Assembly: GCA_017651785.1 (NCBI GenBank)
Contig: JAGCCD010000212.1
Coordinates: forward strand, 1 to 5,166
Direction: 5' to 3'
DNA length: 5,166 nt
Origin: Bacteroidales bacterium
GTDB taxonomy: Bacteria; Bacteroidota; Bacteroidia; Bacteroidales; UBA932
The position numbers and the translations under genes are program-made. Below, one piece after another: positions 1-5,166 of this stretch (position 1 is the stretch's first letter; each line of letters starts with the position of its first letter). The notes under the pieces were generated by a model. The model saw nothing but the letters and a program-made list of their open reading frames with translations, made no database searches and was not told where the DNA came from.

Positions 1-1573
1 CCTTGATATTGGGACCGTAGCGCAGCTCTACGCTCAAGTCGGCCTTGCCGAAGCCGTCGTAGACGCGGCTCTTGTAGATGCGGCCGTCGAAGCTGTAGCG
101 CTCGTGCCTGTCTTCGTATTCGATATCGGAAGCGGCGGTGATCACTCCTCCGTTTGCCGCGGTTGCAGCGATTGAACGGGCGTCCATAAGCGCTACCAGC
201 GAAATCTGCCCCTGACCGGGCTTGGAGCCCTCACGGTTGGGGAAGTTGCGGGTGGCGTGACGGATGGAGAGGCCGTTGTTGGCGGGGACGTCTCCGGCGC
301 CGAAGCAAGGTCCGCAGAAAGCTGGCTTGATTACTACGCCGGCCTCGAGCAGCTCTTCTGCGATATGGTTGCGGGTGGTAGCAAGGTACACCGGAATAGA
401 CTGCGGATAGCAGCTCATAGTGAAGTAGTCGTTGCCTATGGTTTTGCCCTTGAGGATGGAAGCGGCCTCGGAGAGGTTGTCGTAGGTACCGCCCGAGCAT
501 CCTGCTATAAGCGCCTGGTCTGCAACCACTTTGCCGTCTTTTATCTTGGACGCCAGGTCTACCTGCACCTTGTCGCCGAAGCGCTTGCGGGTGTCTTCCT
601 CTACGGCTTTCAGGATGCCCTCGGGATCTGCCTGCAGTTCGTGGATGGTGAAGGCGTTGGAGGGGTGGTACGGAAGGGCGATCATACACTCCTGGGTGCT
701 GAGGTCGATACGGATCATACTGTCGTAATATGCGACCTTGCCAGGCTTGAGTTCCTTAAAGGCCTCGGGACGCTCGTGCATTGTGAAGTATTCCTTCACC
801 GCGTCGTCCGTTACCCAGATGGAGCTGAGGCAGGTGGTCTCCGTTGTCATAACGTCGATACCGTTGCGGAAGTCGATGGGGAGTTCCTTCACGCCTGGGC
901 CGGCGAACTCGAGCACTTTGTTCTTCACCACTCCCGTCTCGAACACTGCCTTGACGAGGGAGATGGCAACGTCGTGGGGACCTACGCCGTGCCTGGGCTT
1001 GCCCTCGAGCCATACCAGCACCACCTCGGGAGCGTTGATGTCCCAGGTGTTGCGCAGAAGCTGCTTAACCAGCTCGCCGCCGCCTTCGCCTACGCCCATG
1101 CATCCGAGGGAGCCGTAACGCGTGTGGGAGTCGGAACCAAGGACCATACGGCCGCAGCCGGAGAGCTTCTCACGCACGTACTGGTGGATAACGGCCTGGT
1201 TTGCAGGGACATAGATGCCGCCGTACTTCTTTGCGGCAGAAAGGCCGAAGACGTGGTCGTCCTCGTTGATGGTACCGCCCACTGCGCAGAGGGAGTTGTG
1301 GCAGTTGGTCATTGCGTATGGGATGGGGAACTTCTCCAGTCCGCTGGCGCGTGCCGTCTGGATGATACCTACATAGGTGATGTCGTGCGATGCCAAGGCA
1401 TCGAAGAGGATGCGCATCTTCTTGCCTTTGGATCCGTCCACGTCGTGCGCGCGGAGGATGCCGTAGGCGATGGTGTTTTCGCGGGCCTCGTCCGGAGAAG
1501 GGAGACCGGCGGGATCTGTGACAAGGGTCTTGCCGTCCAGAAGATAAACGCCCTGAGGGTTGAATTCTACCAT
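1..1573 (-). CDS. Aconitase-family [4Fe-4S] hydratase, 3' partial
   Basis: The visible 524 codons, from ATG at 1571-1573 to the window edge, read as the catalytic three-domain core of the aconitase superfamily. Visible markers are VIHQY (His130, matching aconitase His147), GSDSHTR (146-152, matching Asp165-Ser-His167), the cluster cysteines Cys359 in GCSGGTY and Cys420/Cys423 in CGPCFG, and TRNFPNRE with Arg442 and Arg447, matching active-site arginines 447 and 452 of pig aconitase. Spacings agree closely (His to Asp 18, Cys to Cys 3, Arg to Arg 5). The C-terminal swivel domain, normally another 200 residues or more, would lie beyond base 1. The likely reaction is reversible dehydration/hydration of citrate or a similar tricarboxylate. 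It resembles the uncharacterised YbhJ-type hydratases more than housekeeping AcnA/AcnB, but I cannot fix the subfamily. The region of the catalytic Asp100-His101 pair reads TNCHNSL (89-95), so substrate or chemistry may differ. The gene starts 13 bases after the citC-citG stop and is probably co-transcribed with the cit genes. Homoaconitase- or methylaconitase-like activity is possible. Confidence 0.9.
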   Translation of the reverse strand, partial: MVEFNPQGVYLLDGKTLVTDPAGLPSPDEARENTIAYGILRAHDVDGSKGKKMRILFDALASHDITYVGIIQTARASGLEKFPIPYAMTNCHNSLCAVGGTINEDDHVFGLSAAKKYGGIYVPANQAVIHQYVREKLSGCGRMVLGSDSHTRYGSLGCMGVGEGGGELVKQLLRNTWDINAPEVVLVWLEGKPRHGVGPHDVAISLVKAVFETGVVKNKVLEFAGPGVKELPIDFRNGIDVMTTETTCLSSIWVTDDAVKEYFTMHERPEAFKELKPGKVAYYDSMIRIDLSTQECMIALPYHPSNAFTIHELQADPEGILKAVEEDTRKRFGDKVQVDLASKIKDGKVVADQALIAGCSGGTYDNLSEAASILKGKTIGNDYFTMSCYPQSIPVYLATTRNHIAEELLEAGVVIKPAFCGPCFGAGDVPANNGLSIRHATRNFPNREGSKPGQGQISLVALMDARSIAATAANGGVITAASDIEYEDRHERYSFDGRIYKSRVYDGFGKADLSVELRYGPNIK

Positions 1574-1586
1574 AATGGTTTGAGTG
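1574..1586 (-). other. 13-base spacer before the hydratase gene
   Basis: The only intergenic stretch in the window. On the minus strand it reads CACTCAAACCATT, directly followed by ATG. It contains no Shine-Dalgarno sequence, no inverted repeat long enough for a terminator, and no room for a promoter outside coding DNA, which supports co-transcription of the hydratase with citC-citG. The A/C-rich, G-poor leader resembles start regions of Bacteroidota. Confidence 0.7.
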
Positions 1587-3278
1587 TTAGTTAATTGTGT
1601 TATTTGGTACTATTGAATCTGCAAATACTGTGAGCGACAGCATATCGGCGCTGCCGCCCGGGGAAATGCCGCGGGACTTGAAAACTGCGTCCATTACTTC
1701 AAGGGCTGCGGGCGAGAAGTCCGCCAGCATAATGGCGGCCTCGCGCTTTACCTGCCCGGCCATTTCCATTCCTGCCCTGTGGATTATGCAGGTGTCGTCC
1801 AATGTGGACATAATATGCAGCAGGGTGCGCTGCAGTGCGTATTCGTCGTCCTTTACGCTCCTGTAATAAGGAAGCCAGTCGCCGAACAGCTCCGCGTAGC
1901 CGCCTTTTGCCATTGCAAGGGCGCCCTTTACTCCGTACTGGGCCACTGCCCTGCCGCCGTGCGAGTCTGCGGAGGGCTTTACCAGCGATGCAAGCTCAGA
2001 AATACCTTCAGACAAATTATCTGTCTGCAAAGCGGCATAAGCCAGGATATAGTGGCAGAATATGGCGCCGCGGTAGGTGTTTACGCCGCCGGTGAAGGCA
2101 AGGAGGTCGGCCTCTGCGGCGCGGCCTGCGGCCACAGGGTCAGAAGGATTGAAATACTTTGTGAATGAGCGCCTTATGACGTCTATGCTGCCCTTCATAA
2201 GGGCATAGTCCATATCCTTGTGGGAGCCGTTGCCTGAAGGGTCTACCAGGCCGGGCTTGCAGGGAGCGTCCAGCTCCAGGCGCAGGGCCCGGGCCATAAG
2301 GTCTGCAAGCAGGTAAGGCCGGGTTTCCGGAGGCACCAGCCCGCAGGGGTATGTACCCTTATCAAGAGCGGCACGCACGCGCGAGGCGCTCACGGGACCT
2401 TCCCCGCTGCAAAGGCGCGGCACTTCCACGAACTCTATGCCTGCCTGCGGCAGCATTTCGCTCATAATGGCGTTGTAGCGCGCCGTGAGCGGGTCCAGCG
2501 GCTCGCTGCCCGCAAAGCGGACGCTCGCCCCCAGAGCCGGTGCTATGTAAGAGCAGAACAGGCTAATATCCAGCCTCATCTGCGTTTCTGCAGCCTCCGA
2601 CAGGTCCTTCAGGAAATACGTGGGGAACGTTGCGGCCGATATCTGCCATTCGCTACCCGGAACAACCGTGGCAAGCGAACCGCAGCCGCGGCGTATCATA
2701 TCCAGCCGCTCCTCATACGGGAAGCGCTGCCCCTCCTCTGCAACCGGTATGACAAAGAGTTTGTCCACCTTCGAGGCGGCTTCGCGCACGAGATGCAAGT
2801 GGCCGAGGGTGAAGGGGTTGGCGTTCATTACTATTATTCCGGCGCGGCCGCAGGAGCGCAGGGCGCGAAGCTGCGAGCAGTACTCTTCCAGTCCTCTGCC
2901 GTTCTCCATAAAGACGGCCCGGGGCGCACGCGCCAGTACAAGGAAGCCAAGACTACCGAATACCTGCTCATTCTCCGGCTTGGTAAATACCTTCCCGGAG
3001 CTGAAGCCACGCCCATCAGCCTCTGCCACAAGGCGCGACACCAGCGGCGCCGCAAGGCCCTGCGAGCGCGCCACCTCCCCTACGGCGATGCACTTGATGA
3101 CATCGCCCTTGAGGCCGCCCCCGGCAAGTATTTCCCCGTCTGCGTCAAGAATGGCAAGGTACTGGTCCACATCCTCGGGCCTGAGGGAATTGGCCTCGAG
3201 GAATGACGCCAGCTTGCGACGGAAACGGGGAACGCCCAGGGGCAGTTCCACAATTTCGGGGTTAAAAGTAGGCTCCAC
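1587..3278 (-). CDS. citC-citG: Fused citrate lyase ligase (CitC) and triphosphoribosyl-dephospho-CoA synthase (CitG)
   Basis: One uninterrupted 563-aa frame carries two enzymes of citrate lyase activation. Residues about 12-125 are the GNAT-like domain usual at the front of CitC (landmark GGGLKGDVIKCIAVGE, 53-68). Residues about 146-305 are the nucleotidyltransferase-like ligase domain, with NANPFTLGH (152-160, the HxGH-type nucleotide site in its TxGH form), EEGQRFPYEERLDM (181-194) and PVSASRVR (295-302). This half (EC 6.2.1.22) acetylates the prosthetic-group thiol using acetate and ATP. From about residue 322 the protein is CitG (EC 2.4.2.52), which makes triphosphoribosyl-dephospho-CoA from ATP and dephospho-CoA: KPGLVDPSGNGSHKDMD (341-357), TGGVNTYRGA (396-405), LLHIMSTLDDT (486-496), SPGGSADMLSLTVF (539-552). 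The CitG half is about 240 aa against about 290 in E. coli, and its usual GARGEA motif reads GALAMA (452-457). The start is GTG at 3278: an in-frame TAA lies at 3297-3299 and no other standard start lies between; GTG at 3251 is a weaker alternative. There is almost no linker between the halves. Confidence 0.93.
   Translation of the reverse strand: MEPTFNPEIVELPLGVPRFRRKLASFLEANSLRPEDVDQYLAILDADGEILAGGGLKGDVIKCIAVGEVARSQGLAAPLVSRLVAEADGRGFSSGKVFTKPENEQVFGSLGFLVLARAPRAVFMENGRGLEEYCSQLRALRSCGRAGIIVMNANPFTLGHLHLVREAASKVDKLFVIPVAEEGQRFPYEERLDMIRRGCGSLATVVPGSEWQISAATFPTYFLKDLSEAAETQMRLDISLFCSYIAPALGASVRFAGSEPLDPLTARYNAIMSEMLPQAGIEFVEVPRLCSGEGPVSASRVRAALDKGTYPCGLVPPETRPYLLADLMARALRLELDAPCKPGLVDPSGNGSHKDMDYALMKGSIDVIRRSFTKYFNPSDPVAAGRAAEADLLAFTGGVNTYRGAIFCHYILAYAALQTDNLSEGISELASLVKPSADSHGGRAVAQYGVKGALAMAKGGYAELFGDWLPYYRSVKDDEYALQRTLLHIMSTLDDTCIIHRAGMEMAGQVKREAAIMLADFSPAALEVMDAVFKSRGISPGGSADMLSLTVFADSIVPNNTIN
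3262..3278 (-). promoter_or_regulatory. 17-base overlap of citX end with citC-citG start
   Basis: The citX stop (TAA at 3264-3262) lies inside the first codons of the citC-citG gene if that gene starts at GTG 3278. The in-frame stop at 3297-3299 limits how far upstream the start could be, so some overlap is very likely unless GTG 3251 is used, which would leave a 10-base gap instead. No clear ribosome binding site precedes either start. Translational coupling is the likely result. Confidence 0.65.
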
Positions 3279-3771
3279 CGGAATCGTAAATGACTTTTAT
3301 CTTTTCCTGCAACTGCTCAAGAGTATGGGTACGGCTGCGCATGCACTCGTGTGCCGGCCTGTCGCAAACAAGGCACCGGCGGGCGGAAAGCCCCACCGCG
3401 CTGCGGCTCAGCGGCACCGCTCCCCCGGGAGCAGGCTCCAGGACATCTATGTCCATGAGTCTGCCCCAGGGATGGGTGTCTTCTATGCTGCAGCACGCGC
3501 GCTTTACGCCCAGCGGGTCTCCGCTCACGAGAAAATAGGCCTCGTAGCCCGTGTCCAGGTCCAGACATTCTTCGTAGCAAGGGGCGAGACCCTCGCGTAC
3601 TGCAAGAATACCGGCCTGGGCAACCCGCACGCTCCAGTGAGTGCGTTTCTCGCTCCCCGGAGGGATGACCGTGAGGCACACCAGCACTTTGCCGGGGTGC
3701 TCACGGAGCAGCGCCTCCTCGTGGGCGGCACGCTCGTCCCTGCTCGCGAGCAGCTGTTGCAGAGTTATCAC
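3262..3771 (-). CDS. citX: Apo-citrate lyase phosphoribosyl-dephospho-CoA transferase (holo-ACP synthase)
   Basis: CitX (EC 2.7.7.61) transfers the phosphoribosyl-dephospho-CoA group from the CitG product onto a serine of the carrier subunit CitD, giving holo-ACP. The protein is 169 aa, a little shorter than E. coli CitX (about 183 aa) because its N-terminus begins directly at the conserved LLASRDERAAHEEALLREHP segment (residues 7-26). Family signatures follow in order: VCLTVIPPG (31-39), EDTHPWGRLMDIDV (97-110), LSR (121-123) and the Cys-containing block RRCLVCDRPAHECMRSRTH (131-149, with Cys133, Cys136 and Cys143). The start is GTG at 3771, which shares bases with the TGA stop of citF (GTGA), a typical coupled junction; the fit to the conserved N-terminus supports it. 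No Shine-Dalgarno sequence is visible. The last 17 bases overlap the start of the citC-citG gene. I see no missing motif and expect an active enzyme. Confidence 0.95.
   Translation of the reverse strand: MITLQQLLASRDERAAHEEALLREHPGKVLVCLTVIPPGSEKRTHWSVRVAQAGILAVREGLAPCYEECLDLDTGYEAYFLVSGDPLGVKRACCSIEDTHPWGRLMDIDVLEPAPGGAVPLSRSAVGLSARRCLVCDRPAHECMRSRTHTLEQLQEKIKVIYDSGGAYF
3768..3771 (-). promoter_or_regulatory. citF/citX stop-start overlap (GTGA)
   Basis: On the minus strand the bases GTGA hold both the GTG start of citX and the TGA stop of citF. No Shine-Dalgarno-like sequence precedes it (the upstream bases read AAAGAACATCAA), so citX is probably translated by re-initiation of ribosomes finishing citF. 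Overlap is seen directly; coupling is inferred. Confidence 0.8.
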
Positions 3772-5166
3772 TTGATGTTCTTTATCTCGTCCAGCACCTT
3801 GCCGTGACGGTTCATCACTATGCCCACGGTACGGTCTCCGAAAGGCAGCGGATCGGGAGTGCCGATGATGCTGGTGGCCTTGGCCGCAAGGTCGTGAATG
3901 TCAACCACTTTCAGGCCTGCCTCGCTAAGGCGTGCAGCAAGCTCGGGACGGGCGGGATTGACGGCTATGCCGTATTCCGTCACCACTACATCCACGCTGC
4001 TGCCGGGAGTGATGAGGGTTGTGACGTGAGGTACCACGCAAGGAATGCGGCCGCGGAGCAGAGGGCAAACGATGATGCTCAGGGCGCTGTCTTCAGCCGT
4101 GTCGGGATGACCGCCCACGGCGCCGCGGATTATTCCATCTGAGCCCACGAGCACGTTCACGTTGAAGTCTACGTCAACCTCAAGTGCCGACAGGATCACG
4201 ATATCGAGGGCATGCACAGCCGAACCCTTGTGCTCTGCGCTGGCATACTCAACCGCGGAAACTTCCTGGTGCAGCTGGTCCTTGGCAATGGATTCGGCAG
4301 CCACTTTGTCGAACGACTGCACGTCTATGAGGCGGCCTATCAGGCCCTCCTCGTGCAGCTTGACCATATGGGCGGTGATGCCGCCAAGGGCGAAGGATGC
4401 CTTTATGCCCTTCTCTATCATACTCTCCCTTATGTACTTGACCACTGCCAGAGAGGCGCCGCCGGTGCCGGTCTGAATGGAGAAGCCGTCTACGAAGTAG
4501 CCGCTGTTTATGATGACTTTGGCGGCCTGCTTGGCAAGGAGGATATCGCGCGGGTTCTTGGAATCGCGTATGGCGCCGGAAGAAATCTTGGCGCTGTCTC
4601 CGACGGACTCAACCACCACAACGGACTCTACCTGGCAGGCGGAGATTGACTTGGGGACGTTGGGATATTCCACCAGGTCGTCAGTCAGTACTATTACGTG
4701 ATCTGCGTACTGGGCGTCCGGAAGGGCGTAGCCCAGGGAGCCGCAGATGGATTTTGCGTTCTCTGAACGGGGGCAGCCGGAGGCGTTGCCCAGCTCGTCG
4801 CAGGAAGAGGCGCCCAGGAAGGCCACGTCTATGTGCAGCTCGCCGCTAGCGATGGCGCTGCCGCGTCCGCCGTGCGAGCGGAACACCACGGGCTCCTTCA
4901 TTAGGCCGTGGGAAATCTCGTTTGCGAGCTCTCCGCGAAGGCCTGATGTTGAAATGCCGGTTATGACGCCGTTCCTGATATGCTCAATAAGAGGTGCGTG
5001 CACGTCAGAAAGGCTTGAGGCTGCGAGCTTGAGGTCTTTGAAGCCCATTTCAGCCAGTTTGTCTACGACAAGGTTCACGACCTTGTCTCCGCCGCGGAAG
5101 TGATGGTGGAAGGAAATGGTCATTCCGTCCCTGAGTCCGGAGTTGCGGATTGCGGCCTCAAGGGTA
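3768..5166 (-). CDS. citF: Citrate lyase alpha subunit (citrate:acetyl-ACP transferase), 5' partial
   Basis: CitF (EC 2.8.3.10) exchanges the acetyl group on the citrate lyase carrier protein for citrate, giving citryl-ACP, which CitE cleaves to oxaloacetate; it acts in the cytoplasmic CitDEF complex. The reading frame is open to the window edge, with 465 codons visible. It resembles remembered E. coli CitF (about 510 aa) nearly end to end. Counting from the internal Met at 5123, landmarks are SFHHHFRGGD (4-13), ASSLSDVHAPLIEHIR (35-50), SGLRGELANEIS (60-71), SGYFVDGFSIQTGTGGASLA (207-226), FALGGITAHMV (244-254), DFNVNVLVGSDG (319-330), ITPGSSVDVVVTEYGIAVNP (371-390) and ARPELAARL (391-399). 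The Met at 5123 is not the start: the 14 codons before it (TLEAAIRNSGLRDG) continue the family's N-terminal region, so roughly 50-60 residues lie outside the window. The segment between GNASG and CGSLGYA (about residues 113-132) is about four residues longer than in E. coli. The TGA stop overlaps the GTG start of citX. Family assignment is very secure; upstream citD/citE is inferred. Confidence 0.97.
   Translation of the reverse strand, partial: TLEAAIRNSGLRDGMTISFHHHFRGGDKVVNLVVDKLAEMGFKDLKLAASSLSDVHAPLIEHIRNGVITGISTSGLRGELANEISHGLMKEPVVFRSHGGRGSAIASGELHIDVAFLGASSCDELGNASGCPRSENAKSICGSLGYALPDAQYADHVIVLTDDLVEYPNVPKSISACQVESVVVVESVGDSAKISSGAIRDSKNPRDILLAKQAAKVIINSGYFVDGFSIQTGTGGASLAVVKYIRESMIEKGIKASFALGGITAHMVKLHEEGLIGRLIDVQSFDKVAAESIAKDQLHQEVSAVEYASAEHKGSAVHALDIVILSALEVDVDFNVNVLVGSDGIIRGAVGGHPDTAEDSALSIIVCPLLRGRIPCVVPHVTTLITPGSSVDVVVTEYGIAVNPARPELAARLSEAGLKVVDIHDLAAKATSIIGTPDPLPFGDRTVGIVMNRHGKVLDEIKNIK

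Noticed and set aside
257..1594. A 445-codon open frame on the plus strand
   Set aside because: It lies codon-for-codon antisense to the aconitase-family gene. The minus-strand protein has the three cluster cysteines and active-site motifs, while the plus-strand product shows no recognisable domain. Long antisense frames are common in GC-rich coding DNA.
1574..1640. A promoter or terminator in the AT-rich region around the end of citC-citG
   Set aside because: The AT-rich bases are mostly the last codons of citC-citG plus a 13-base spacer. I see no stem-loop followed by a T-run and no convincing -33/-7 or -35/-10 pair.
3262..3278. Possible frameshift or broken gene at the citX/citC-citG junction
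   Set aside because: Both proteins are complete at their conserved ends: CitX extends past its last signature and the CitC part begins just before its GNAT-like domain. A simple overlap explains the junction.
2620..3807. A 395-codon open frame on the plus strand
   Set aside because: It runs antisense across the citC-citG gene, all of citX and the end of citF, is rich in Arg, Ser, Ala and Pro as expected of shadow translation, and has no recognisable motif.
4212..4649. Plus-strand open frames within citF
   Set aside because: They are fully inside the strongly conserved CitF coding region on the opposite strand and show no family resemblance.
1..5166. CRISPR arrays, tRNA or rRNA genes, insertion sequences, direct repeats
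   Set aside because: The window is filled end to end by four conserved genes, and no repeated units, terminal inverted repeats or RNA gene signatures were seen on reading both strands.

Overview
The window is almost wholly coding, and every gene I can support lies on the minus strand in one tightly packed run. Reading with transcription (from high to low coordinates) it holds: the citrate lyase alpha subunit gene citF (5' end cut off by the window edge at 5166), citX (3262-3771), a single long gene that joins citC and citG (1587-3278), and an aconitase-family hydratase (start at 1573, 3' end cut off at base 1). The junctions are a 4-base overlap, a 17-base overlap and a 13-base gap. No promoter, terminator, RNA gene, repeat or mobile element is visible, so this looks like the middle of one operon. 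By analogy with known cit operons, citD (acyl carrier subunit) and citE (citryl lyase subunit) would be expected upstream of citF, beyond base 5166.

The genes work together. CitG makes the triphosphoribosyl-dephospho-CoA precursor, CitX attaches it to the CitD carrier protein, and CitC acetylates the resulting thiol with acetate and ATP. CitF then exchanges acetyl for citryl on the carrier, and CitE (not seen) splits citryl into oxaloacetate and regenerated acetyl carrier. The window therefore encodes one catalytic subunit and the full activation set of citrate lyase. The hydratase at the end has the three cysteines of an aconitase [4Fe-4S] cluster and could interconvert citrate with cis-aconitate, isocitrate or a related tricarboxylate, linking such acids to citrate lyase; this link is inference.

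Organism: an anaerobe or facultative fermenter with a fairly GC-rich genome. None of the three visible gene starts has a clear Shine-Dalgarno sequence, two of the three are GTG, and the one spacer is AT-rich. This pattern fits Bacteroidota (for example a GC-rich Bacteroidales lineage), but I hold that only with moderate confidence because it rests on weak signals.

The points most worth a second look are the CitC-CitG fusion (the better-known cit gene fusion is CitX-CitG), the aconitase-like gene in the operon, and the replacement in that hydratase of the Asp-His pair found in classical aconitase. The chemistry is otherwise a known system; I found no evidence of a wholly new one.
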